Assembly: GCF_001937065.1 (NCBI RefSeq)
Contig: NZ_MOWR01000003.1
Location: forward strand, 1-64,000
Length of the DNA stretch: 64,000 bases
DNA from: Streptococcus sp. 'caviae'
GTDB taxonomy: Bacteria > Bacillota > Bacilli > Lactobacillales > Streptococcaceae
Direction: 5' to 3'
Positions 35,401 to 43,909 of the stretch are shown here, one piece after another. Below the pieces are notes generated by a model. It worked only from the letters and a program-made list of their open reading frames with translations, searched no databases and was not told the DNA's origin. The position numbers and the translations under genes were made by a program. How positions within the stretch are numbered: position 1 is the stretch's first letter; each line of letters opens with the position of its first letter.

Positions 35401-36255
35401 ATGATTTTAATCACAGGAAGCAATGGACAGTTAGGCACTGAATTACGCCATCTGCTTGACGAGCGCAATGAAGATTATGTGGCTGTAGATGTCGCAGAAA
35501 TGGACATTACGAATGCAGAAAAAGTAGATGAGGTTTTTTCACAAGTGCAGCCCAGCCTTGTTTATCACTGCGCGGCCTATACAGCCGTCGATGCGGCAGA
35601 AGATGAAGGCAAGGAACTGGATTACGCGATCAATGTGACAGGAACTGAAAACATTGCTAAAGCCTGTGAAAAATACGGTTCAACTTTGGTTTACATTTCA
35701 ACAGACTATGTCTTTGACGGTCAAAAACCTGTCGGTCAGGAGTGGGAAGTTGATGATCAGCCCGATCCAAAAACGGAATACGGCCGGACAAAACGCTTAG
35801 GTGAAGAAGCCGTTGAAAAATATGTCAGCCATTTCTACATTATCCGTACTGCTTGGGTTTTTGGCAATTATGGGAAGAACTTCGTTTTCACCATGCAAAA
35901 TTTGGCTAAGACCCATGATACCCTGACTGTCGTAAATGATCAGCACGGCCGTCCGACCTGGACCCGTACTTTAGCTGAGTTTATGACCTATTTGGCTGAA
36001 AATCAAAAAGAATTTGGCTATTACCATCTGTCAAACGATGCAGCAGAAGATACAACCTGGTATGATTTCGCCGTTGAAATCTTAAAAGATACAGATGTTG
36101 TTGTAAAGCCTGTCGATTCCAGTCAGTTCCCTGCTAAAGCTAAGCGCCCATTAAATTCAACGATGAGTTTGAAAAAAGCCAAAGCAACCGGTTTTGTTAT
36201 TCCAACTTGGCAGGAAGCTCTGCAGGAGTTTTATAAACAAGATGTAAAGAAATAA
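35401..36255 (+). CDS. rmlD: dTDP-4-dehydrorhamnose reductase RmlD
   Basis: The 284-residue short-chain dehydrogenase has the NADPH motif GSNGQLGTEL (5-14), YISTDYVFDG and the catalytic pair in TEYGRTKRLGE (Tyr/Lys). It makes dTDP-L-rhamnose, the donor for the rhamnan backbone assembled by the downstream rgp genes. It starts after AAAGGAG. The next gene begins 13 bases after its stop, suggesting one transcript. Confidence 0.95.
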   Translation: MILITGSNGQLGTELRHLLDERNEDYVAVDVAEMDITNAEKVDEVFSQVQPSLVYHCAAYTAVDAAEDEGKELDYAINVTGTENIAKACEKYGSTLVYISTDYVFDGQKPVGQEWEVDDQPDPKTEYGRTKRLGEEAVEKYVSHFYIIRTAWVFGNYGKNFVFTMQNLAKTHDTLTVVNDQHGRPTWTRTLAEFMTYLAENQKEFGYYHLSNDAAEDTTWYDFAVEILKDTDVVVKPVDSSQFPAKAKRPLNSTMSLKKAKATGFVIPTWQEALQEFYKQDVKK

Positions 36256-36267
36256 AAAGGGGAAAGA

Positions 36268-38094
36268 ATGAAACAGAGTTTGAGGAATTCAAGACCGTTG
36301 CTAGTGGATTTTTTGGCTAAATTAGTTCAATCTAACTCCAAAAAAATATTTTATACTTCAGTGGTAGTATTCGCTATTTTTAGAATACTATTATTAAATC
36401 ATTCTAATTTTCATCTCTATCTTGAAGGTTATGATGACTTACTTCAAATTAAAAATAGTGTGACACTTGCTAATTTTGAGTGGCTGGGAGCATATACAAA
36501 TATTACAATGGCCAAAAATATTGGCTTCCCGAGTTTTTTAGCTTTAGCTCAATACTTAAATCTTCCTTATGCTTTTTTATACGGATTATTGATTGTTTTA
36601 GCATCGTTTGTCTTTATTAAAGCAATTGAGCCCTGTATTAAAAATTATAGAGTTTTATTTTTAACTTATCTGTTTGTTTTATATATTCCTGTTAACCATT
36701 GGGGAGCTTTTCGCATCTATAGGAATGCTTTGGTTCCTTGGCTCGTTTTGCTGGTAGTTTCCTTTTTAATTGGAATGTTTATCAGGAGACAAGCAGCCTT
36801 TAATCAGTATTTTTTATGGTCTTTCGGCTCTTTTTGCTCTATTGGTTATTTTTGGATTTTGAGAGAAGATTCTGTTTGGTTGTTGCCCTTTATTATTACT
36901 GCAATAATTTGTCTGATTGTCTCGAATTTTTTCTACTTTAGGAAAGATAGAGGTCAGCTTTTTAGCAGAATTTTTGCTTCTCTCTTTCCACTTTTGGGAA
37001 TTTGTTTCGTTACATTTTTTGTTTCTGTAATGAATTATCATTATTATGGTATATATGCAACGAATGACCGTTCACAAACCTATGGTGCTAAATTGATGAC
37101 TTACCTTTATAAGATAGATGATGGGAGGAATAATAGAAAAAATTCTGATGTTTGGGCTTCTAAAAAATCTTTTCAATTAGCGATAAAAGCTAGTCCGACG
37201 CTAGCAACGATAAAGAAGCCGTTATTAGATAACTATACTGCTTGGGCTGGTGGTAAGTCAAATATTAAGGGTGATCTTGTTCAGTGGGCTGTGAGATCAG
37301 CCATGTCTGATAAGAGTGTGGGTTATTATAATAACAATGCCGTTGAAACAAACAAATTTTATAAAAAAGTATGTCAAGAATTAGACACAGCTTTTAAATC
37401 TGGTAAATTAAAGAAGAAAGACGGCATTTTCTTATCTGCGCAAACTGGAGCTTTTCATGTTAAAGATTTTTCAGAAAGTATCGGATTGAGTTTGCAGTCA
37501 ACTTTCAACATTCTTAATTATCAAGATGCGGATCCGGTTGAAGAAATTTTTCACGATAACTTTAGTGAAAAAGAAATTGCATACTTCCAAGATGTTTTAG
37601 GAACAGCAATACCTAGAAATACAGTACAGTTGATTAATATTAATGTTAATCAAGAAACAGCTAAACAGGAATTTGGCTTAACTAGTACAATTGATTCAAT
37701 GATGGTTAAAAACAATGCTCTTATTCGCAATCATCAATTAAGTCTAAAATTTCAAAAGGGGATTGTAAAGATTTATAAGCTTATTTCAAAATTAATGCTT
37801 CTTTGTGGTTTTTTAGGCTATATTATTTTAGTTGTGAATTTATTTAGAGATAAATTGAAAGTTGATAGCAATATACTTAACTTTTTCTTAGCCATAACAG
37901 GTTGTGCACTTTCGGGATTTCTTAATATTATGGTCGTCGTTTTATTTTCACGATGGATTACCAGAGATCCGAACAGTATTATCTATGGTTACTATGCTTC
38001 ATCTTCATATGTTCTATATTCAATCGCAATGCTATTAGGATGCCTTGTTTTGTATCTTCAGGCGAAGAACGTGTATCTGAAAAAACGTAATTAA
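36268..38094 (+). CDS. Polytopic membrane protein, candidate GT-C glycosyltransferase of the rhamnan locus
   Basis: The 608-residue protein has about ten membrane segments, split by a large loop (about 250-470). The first external loop contains the acidic motif EGYDD (about 54-58), in the position of the catalytic carboxylates in GT-C enzymes that use lipid-linked sugars. RN-Arg and DP motifs occur later. The gene is clearly more AT-rich than rmlD and rgpA on either side and is an extra gene between them relative to my memory of S. mutans. I infer a side-chain transferase or modification enzyme for the rhamnan; polymerase or flippase roles are less likely but not excluded. Confidence 0.6.
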   Translation: MKQSLRNSRPLLVDFLAKLVQSNSKKIFYTSVVVFAIFRILLLNHSNFHLYLEGYDDLLQIKNSVTLANFEWLGAYTNITMAKNIGFPSFLALAQYLNLPYAFLYGLLIVLASFVFIKAIEPCIKNYRVLFLTYLFVLYIPVNHWGAFRIYRNALVPWLVLLVVSFLIGMFIRRQAAFNQYFLWSFGSFCSIGYFWILREDSVWLLPFIITAIICLIVSNFFYFRKDRGQLFSRIFASLFPLLGICFVTFFVSVMNYHYYGIYATNDRSQTYGAKLMTYLYKIDDGRNNRKNSDVWASKKSFQLAIKASPTLATIKKPLLDNYTAWAGGKSNIKGDLVQWAVRSAMSDKSVGYYNNNAVETNKFYKKVCQELDTAFKSGKLKKKDGIFLSAQTGAFHVKDFSESIGLSLQSTFNILNYQDADPVEEIFHDNFSEKEIAYFQDVLGTAIPRNTVQLININVNQETAKQEFGLTSTIDSMMVKNNALIRNHQLSLKFQKGIVKIYKLISKLMLLCGFLGYIILVVNLFRDKLKVDSNILNFFLAITGCALSGFLNIMVVVLFSRWITRDPNSIIYGYYASSSYVLYSIAMLLGCLVLYLQAKNVYLKKRN

Positions 38095-38147
38095 ATCTTT
38101 GTAATAGTATAAATGGAGGTCGGGTAAAAAGGTTAACCTCCTCAATT

Positions 38148-38286
38148 AGAGTTCGTTTTAACATCATAACGCAGTGGTTGAATGGCATTTCGTTCGCGTT
38201 TTACGCTTTTGATCTGATCTATTCAACTGTGCGGGGGTGGGAAGACGAACTCTTTTGTTATTTGTTGAGTTCTTTCCCACTCCCGT
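38148..38286 (+). promoter_or_regulatory. Competing inverted repeats upstream of rgpA (terminator or attenuator candidate)
   Basis: CGAACTCT (38246-38253) can pair either with AGAGTTCG at 38148-38155 or with GAGTTC at 38267-38272. The second pairing extends into CGGG and GTGGGAA against TTCCCAC and CCCG (38232-38286), a terminator-like stem followed by TTTCTTTT. These two folds exclude each other, the layout of an attenuator. Confidence 0.45.
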
Positions 38287-38312
38287 TTCTTTTCGCAAAA
38301 TTCCATGAAATA

Positions 38313-38321
38313 TGCTATAAT
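38313..38321 (+). promoter_or_regulatory. Extended -10 promoter of rgpA
   Basis: TGCTATAAT at 38313-38321 lies 36 bases before the rgpA start, downstream of the terminator-like stem, so the rgp core can be transcribed separately from rmlD. Confidence 0.65.
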
Positions 38322-38357
38322 GATATGGATTGTATTGTTAAAATGGGGGAATAGAGT

Positions 38358-39512
38358 TTGCGTCATGTATTCATCATCGGAAGCCGAGGATTGCCGGCTA
38401 AATACGGCGGTTTTGAGACTTTTGTAGAAGAATTGGTTAAGCATCGACAGTCACAAGAAATAATTTATCATGTGGCCTGCCTGAGCGACACGGACCACCA
38501 TAAGCATTTTACCTATCTGAATGTTGATTGTTTTACAATCAAAGCTCCTAAATTAGGACCTGCCAGAGTGATTGCCTATGATATGATGGCCATTAGCTAC
38601 GCTTTAAAATTAATTAAGACCCAAAGTATTGCAGCCCCTATTTTTTATGTTTTAGGCAATACAATAGGCGCCTTTATGGCACCTTTTGCTAAAAAGATTA
38701 AGGGGATAGGCGGGCAGTTTTATATTAATCCAGACGGATTAGAGTGGCGCCGTTCTAAATGGTCTCGTCCCGTACAGTCTTATCTGAAATATGCTGAAAA
38801 ATGCATGACAAAGTGGGCAGACTTGGTTATCTCAGATAATATTGGAATCGAAGACTATATCAAAAGGACCTATCCTTGGTCAAAGACCGTTTTCATTGCC
38901 TATGGAACTGATACATCGCCATCCGGGCTGAGTGCAGATGTTCCCAAAGTCCAAGAATTTTACGAGCGGTGGGGGCTTAAGAACAAGGATTATTATTTAA
39001 TTGTTGGCCGTTTTGTACCTGAAAACAACTATGAGACGGCTATTCGAGAATTTATGACATCGACAAGTAAACGCGATTTAGTCATTATCTGCAACCATGA
39101 AGGAAATGTCTATTTTGAAGAATTGAGGCAAAAGACTGCTTTTGATAAGGATCCGCGCATTAAATTTGTCGGGACGGTCTATGACCGCGATTTACTGACC
39201 TATATTCGCGAGCATGCTTTCGCTTATATCCACGGACATGAAGTTGGTGGGACAAATCCCGGATTGCTGGAGGCCTTAGCCCATACTGACTTGAACCTTG
39301 TCTTAGGTGTTGATTTTAATCGCTCGGTTGCACGGGATGCCGCTTATTATTGGACTAAAGACACAGGCAGTCTTGCGCATTTGATTGAACAGGTTGACAG
39401 ACAGGCTGATTTTTCAGAATATGGTCAAAAAGCCAAAGAGATTGTTCACAGCCATTACACATGGAAAAAAATTGTAGGAGAGTACGAGGACTTATTTTTG
39501 CATGAAAATTAA
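38358..39512 (+). CDS. rgpA: Rhamnosyltransferase RgpA
   Basis: The 384-residue GT4-type protein starts at TTG (38358) after GGGGGA. It opens RHVFIIGSRGLPAKYGGFET, the DUF1972 signature of the RgpA family, and has IHGHEVGGTNPGLLEALAH near the donor-binding site. It starts the rhamnan backbone on the lipid-linked primer at the cytoplasmic face. It overlaps rgpB by 11 bases. Confidence 0.95.
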   Translation: MRHVFIIGSRGLPAKYGGFETFVEELVKHRQSQEIIYHVACLSDTDHHKHFTYLNVDCFTIKAPKLGPARVIAYDMMAISYALKLIKTQSIAAPIFYVLGNTIGAFMAPFAKKIKGIGGQFYINPDGLEWRRSKWSRPVQSYLKYAEKCMTKWADLVISDNIGIEDYIKRTYPWSKTVFIAYGTDTSPSGLSADVPKVQEFYERWGLKNKDYYLIVGRFVPENNYETAIREFMTSTSKRDLVIICNHEGNVYFEELRQKTAFDKDPRIKFVGTVYDRDLLTYIREHAFAYIHGHEVGGTNPGLLEALAHTDLNLVLGVDFNRSVARDAAYYWTKDTGSLAHLIEQVDRQADFSEYGQKAKEIVHSHYTWKKIVGEYEDLFLHEN

Positions 39513-40455
39513 TATTGTAATGTCTGCCTACAATGGTCAGGAATTTATCGCAGAACAAATTAGGAGCATTCAGCAGCAGACCTTCAAAGATTGGAAACTG
39601 CTGATCCGCGATGACGGCTCAACTGATGACACACCAAAGATTATTGCAGACTTTGCACAGCAAGATTCCCGTATTCATTTTATAAATGCTGCTGAGCGTA
39701 TTAACTACGGTGTGATTAAAAATTTTTATACGCTGGTTAAATATGAAAAGGCTGATTATTACTTTTTAAGCGACCAGGATGATATTTGGCTGCCTAATAA
39801 ATTAGAACTGTCTTTGGCAGAAGCACAAAAATATGACAATGCGAAGCCTCTGATGGTTTATACTGATTTGAAGATTGTTGATAAACATCTGCAGGTTTTG
39901 CATGAGAGCATGATTAAAACACAGTCTCATCATGCAAACCAGACACTGCTACAGGAATTAACAGAAAATACAGTAACCGGCGGTACAGCCATGTTTAACC
40001 ATACTTTAGCTGAAAAATGGAAGGTTTACGATGGCATTCTTATGCACGACTGGTATCTGGCATTGCTGGCTGCTGCTTTAGGAGAATTGGTCTACATGGA
40101 TGCTGCGACAGAACTTTATCGTCAGCATGAGAGCAATGTTCTGGGAGCGAGGACCTGGTCTAAGCGTTTAAAAAATTGGCTGCAGCCCCATAAACTGCTT
40201 GCCAAGTATTGGTGGCTGATCACATCCAGTCAAAAACAAGCTGCTTATTTATTAGACTTGGATCTGCCAAAAGATAAGCGCCAGTTGGTGACAGCTTATG
40301 TTGAGCTGCTCAATCAGCCATGGCTGCAAAGACGGCATGACCTTAAAAAATACGGCTTTGCTAAAAACAGAGCTTTTCATACCTTGATCTTTAAAACCTT
40401 AATTACAACAAAAATCGGCTATAGTCACTATCTAAAAAATGGCTATCAGGCATAG
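39502..40455 (+). CDS. rgpB: Rhamnosyltransferase RgpB
   Basis: The 317-residue GT2 enzyme begins MKINIVMSAYNGQEFIAEQI and carries the donor motif FLSDQDDIW (about 92-100) and DGSTDD. It extends the polyrhamnose backbone together with RgpA and RgpF. It is nested between rgpA and rgpC in one transcript. Confidence 0.94.
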   Translation: MKINIVMSAYNGQEFIAEQIRSIQQQTFKDWKLLIRDDGSTDDTPKIIADFAQQDSRIHFINAAERINYGVIKNFYTLVKYEKADYYFLSDQDDIWLPNKLELSLAEAQKYDNAKPLMVYTDLKIVDKHLQVLHESMIKTQSHHANQTLLQELTENTVTGGTAMFNHTLAEKWKVYDGILMHDWYLALLAAALGELVYMDAATELYRQHESNVLGARTWSKRLKNWLQPHKLLAKYWWLITSSQKQAAYLLDLDLPKDKRQLVTAYVELLNQPWLQRRHDLKKYGFAKNRAFHTLIFKTLITTKIGYSHYLKNGYQA

Positions 40456-40464
40456 GAGAATATC

Positions 40465-41277
40465 ATGGACTTACTTAGTAAGAAGAATCGTATCCTACTA
40501 AAAGAACTTATTAAAACAGATTTTAAATTGCGCTATCAAGGCAGCGTCATCGGTTACCTTTGGTCAATTTTAAAACCTTTGCTGCTGTTTATGATCATGT
40601 ATATGGTCTTTATCCGTTTCCTGCGGTTGGGCGGAGATGTTCCGCATTTTGCTGTGGCGCTGCTCTTGGCCAACGTTATCTGGTCTTTCTTTACCGAGGC
40701 AACCAGCATGGGAATGGTCTCTATCGTAACCCGCGGTGATCTGCTGCGTAAACTGAACTTTTCAAAATCTATCATTGTACTGTCAGCAGTCTGCGGAGCC
40801 TTGATTAACTTTGGTATCAATTTAATTGTGGTGCTGATTTTTGCCTTGGTCAACGGAGTTCACATCGGCTGGTCAGCTCTTTTGTCTATTCCGCTCTTTT
40901 TTGAGCTCTTTATCATGGCTTGGGGAGTAGCGCTACTCTTGGCAACTCTCTATGTTAAATTCCGTGATATCGGCCAAATCTGGGAAGTTATCCTGCAGGC
41001 TGGCATGTATGCAACGCCAATCATTTATCCTTTAACCTTTATCACTAATCAAGGAGCTAAGGGAGTGCTTGCTGGTAAAATCATCATGCTCAATCCTTTG
41101 GCGCAGATGATTCAAGACCTGCGTTACCTTTTGATTGACAAGGCCAATCTGACCATCTGGCAGCTGATTAATCACTGGTGGTATTACGCTATTCCTTATG
41201 TGCTGCCTTTTATTATTTTTGGCATAGGATTAGTCGTTTTCAATCGTAGTTCTAAGAGATTTGCGGAGATTCTATAA
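40465..41277 (+). CDS. rgpC: Polysaccharide ABC-2 permease RgpC
   Basis: The 270-residue permease has six membrane segments, with the typical entry LLKELIKTDFKLRYQGSVIG and the YATPIIYPL loop. With RgpD it moves the lipid-linked rhamnan across the membrane. It abuts rgpD, whose ATG overlaps its stop. Confidence 0.95.
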   Translation: MDLLSKKNRILLKELIKTDFKLRYQGSVIGYLWSILKPLLLFMIMYMVFIRFLRLGGDVPHFAVALLLANVIWSFFTEATSMGMVSIVTRGDLLRKLNFSKSIIVLSAVCGALINFGINLIVVLIFALVNGVHIGWSALLSIPLFFELFIMAWGVALLLATLYVKFRDIGQIWEVILQAGMYATPIIYPLTFITNQGAKGVLAGKIIMLNPLAQMIQDLRYLLIDKANLTIWQLINHWWYYAIPYVLPFIIFGIGLVVFNRSSKRFAEIL

Positions 41278-42500
41278 TGACAGAAAAAAATAATATTGCA
41301 GTAAAAGTTGACCATGTCAGTAAGTATTTTAAGCTGCCTGTTGAATCAACAAACAGCTTGCGTACGACTTTGGTTAACCGTTTTAAAGGCGTTAAAGGCT
41401 ATAAGAAACAGCATGTTCTGCGTGACATCAATTTTGAAGTGGAGAAGGGCGATTTTTTTGGAATTGTCGGCCGAAATGGATCGGGAAAATCCACGCTTTT
41501 AAAAATCATTTCACAAATTTATGTACCTGAAAAAGGCTCTGTCAGCATTGATGGGAAATTGGTTTCCTTTATTGAGCTGGGAGTTGGTTTTAATCCTGAG
41601 TTGACAGGTCGCGAGAACGTTTATATGAACGGGGCTATGCTGGGCTTTTCAACTGAAGAAGTAGACGCCATGTACGACGATATCGTGGAATTTGCTGAAC
41701 TCAAGGAGTTCATGAACCAAAAGCTCAAAAACTACTCCAGCGGTATGCAGGTTCGCTTAGCTTTCTCGGTTGCCATCAAGGCCCAGGGAGATATCCTGAT
41801 TCTTGATGAGGTTCTAGCTGTCGGTGATGAAGCTTTCCAACGTAAGTGCAATGACTACTTTATGGAAAGAAAAGAAAGCGGCAAGACGACGATCCTTGTG
41901 ACCCATGACATGGCAGCTGTTAAGAAGTATTGCAACAAGGCTGTTTTAATTGATGACGGCTTGATCAAAGCTTATGGTGAACCTTTCAATGTTGCCAACC
42001 AATACAGTTTTGACAATACCGACAAGGTTGTTGATGACAATGGTGAGATGATCGAGGCGGATGCCGATAAAGAAGAGGTCACCCATGTTGAACATTTGGC
42101 GGTTAAACTCCTGTCTGACAATCCGATGACACCCAAAGACAAGATTAGGTTTGAAATTTCTTATGATGTGCTCAATGACGTTCCAACCTATATTGCCTTG
42201 TCTCTGACAGATATTGACCGCAATATCTGGGTTTACAATGATAATTCCATGGATTATAAAACATCGGGTGCCGGTCATAAATCGGTCGTCTATGAATGTG
42301 ACATTGCGCATTTGAATGATATTAAACTGAAATTGGAAGTGACTGTTCGCGATGACGACAATCAGATGCTGGCCTTCTCTGATGCCAAGCAGACCCCGAT
42401 TATCGTTGTTCACCGTGATGATATTGAGGCAGATGATCTTTCAGCTTTGGATTCAGCCAGCGGTCTTTATCAGCGCAATGGTCAGTGGCAGTTCGGATAA
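41277..42500 (+). CDS. rgpD: Polysaccharide ABC transporter ATPase RgpD
   Basis: The 407-residue protein has an ATPase domain (about 1-250) with Walker A GRNGSGKST, signature YSSGMQVRLAFS and Walker B ILILDEVLAVGD. An extra C-terminal beta-rich domain (about 265-407) resembles the Wzt carbohydrate-binding domain, which recognises the finished polymer in related O-antigen exporters. Confidence 0.95.
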   Translation: MTEKNNIAVKVDHVSKYFKLPVESTNSLRTTLVNRFKGVKGYKKQHVLRDINFEVEKGDFFGIVGRNGSGKSTLLKIISQIYVPEKGSVSIDGKLVSFIELGVGFNPELTGRENVYMNGAMLGFSTEEVDAMYDDIVEFAELKEFMNQKLKNYSSGMQVRLAFSVAIKAQGDILILDEVLAVGDEAFQRKCNDYFMERKESGKTTILVTHDMAAVKKYCNKAVLIDDGLIKAYGEPFNVANQYSFDNTDKVVDDNGEMIEADADKEEVTHVEHLAVKLLSDNPMTPKDKIRFEISYDVLNDVPTYIALSLTDIDRNIWVYNDNSMDYKTSGAGHKSVVYECDIAHLNDIKLKLEVTVRDDDNQMLAFSDAKQTPIIVVHRDDIEADDLSALDSASGLYQRNGQWQFG

Positions 42501-42514
42501 GATAAGGAAGAAAT

Positions 42515-43909
42515 ATGAAGGTTTCCATTATTTGTACTAATTTTAATAAGGGAGATTGGATCGCAGAAGCTATTGAAAGCTTTTTGGCTCAGCAGACAGA
42601 TTTTCCGTTTGAGATTATTGTCGTAGATGATGCTTCGAGCGACCGCTCACCGGAAATCATGCGGCAGTACGGTGAGCGCTATCCCGATAAAATTAGGCTG
42701 TTCTTTAATGAGACCAACAAGGGCATAACGAGAACCTGGCTTGATATTTGCAAAGAAGCTAAGGGGCAGTATATTGCCAGATGCGATGGCGACGATTACT
42801 GGACAGATAAGCTTAAACTTCAAAAACAGGTCGAACTTTTAGAAGCCTCTCCGGAATCCGGATGGTCCAACACGGACTTTGATATGGTAAATTCTAAAGG
42901 GGAAGTCACTCAAAAAGACGTGCTGAAAAACGGCATTATTCCTTTTATGGATTCTTATGAGAAAATGCTGGCCTTAAAAGGCATGACCATGGCTTCAACC
43001 TGGCTTGTGGAAACTGAGCTGATGTTAGAGGTAAACAGTCAGATTGACAGCGATGCTGTTGATGACACCTTCAATATTCAGCTGGAATTATTCCGCAGAA
43101 CAAAGCTGGCTTTCCTGGAAGACTCAACAACTGTCTACCGAATGGACGCCGAATCCGATTCCCGAACAAAGGATTCCGCCAAGATAGGGAAACGTTTTGA
43201 CAAACTTTTGGCAACACAGTTAGAGTATATTGCTAAGTATCCTGACAGTGACTGCAGAAAGATTTTAGAATTTTTACTGCCCCAGCACAATGAATTTGAA
43301 AAAGCTCTGGCTCAACAGGGAGAAAACAGCTGGGACAATCAGCAGATTACCATTTATTTGGATCGCGGCAGTGAACAGCCTTTTTCAGAAGAAGACAGTC
43401 TGCATTTTCCTTTGGAGCACTCAGGCAGTCTTCAGCTGACCTTTGCAGAAGATGTGCAAAAAATCCGCATTGACCTGTCTGAAATTCCAAGTTACTATCG
43501 CAAGGTTTCTTTGGTCAATACCCAATTTGACACGGAATTGCTGCCGGCTTGGACCAATGCCAAGGTGATTGGCGAAGCTTACTATTTTGTCGCTCCTGAT
43601 CCTCAGATTATCTATGAGATTCCTCAGCAAAAAGGCAGAGACTTTCAGCTGACCTATGAATGGTTCAATGCTGACAGACCCGATCAGCCTGACTTCGTTG
43701 CAAACAGTTTAGCAGAAGAGTTAGCAGCAGCAAGAGCGGAATTAAAAGAAGTGCTGTCCTATAAGTATCAGTACCAAAAGACTGCCTCTGAAAGGGATCA
43801 GTACCGCCAGCAGCTCAATGAAATGACCAATCGTTACAATGCGGTCATCCATTCCCGCCGCTGGACTATTCCGACAAAAATTATCAATCTATTCAGGAGA
43901 AAGAAATGA
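42515..43909 (+). CDS. rgpE: Glycosyltransferase RgpE
   Basis: The 464-residue protein has a GT2 domain at the N-terminus (KVSIICTNFNKGDWIAEAIE, DDASSDRS, RCDGDDYW). The C-terminal half includes a predicted coiled coil (about 405-450) ending in RRWTIPTKIINLFRRKK. In S. mutans RgpE takes part in glucose side-chain formation and influences serotype. It overlaps rgpF by four bases. Confidence 0.92.
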   Translation: MKVSIICTNFNKGDWIAEAIESFLAQQTDFPFEIIVVDDASSDRSPEIMRQYGERYPDKIRLFFNETNKGITRTWLDICKEAKGQYIARCDGDDYWTDKLKLQKQVELLEASPESGWSNTDFDMVNSKGEVTQKDVLKNGIIPFMDSYEKMLALKGMTMASTWLVETELMLEVNSQIDSDAVDDTFNIQLELFRRTKLAFLEDSTTVYRMDAESDSRTKDSAKIGKRFDKLLATQLEYIAKYPDSDCRKILEFLLPQHNEFEKALAQQGENSWDNQQITIYLDRGSEQPFSEEDSLHFPLEHSGSLQLTFAEDVQKIRIDLSEIPSYYRKVSLVNTQFDTELLPAWTNAKVIGEAYYFVAPDPQIIYEIPQQKGRDFQLTYEWFNADRPDQPDFVANSLAEELAAARAELKEVLSYKYQYQKTASERDQYRQQLNEMTNRYNAVIHSRRWTIPTKIINLFRRKK

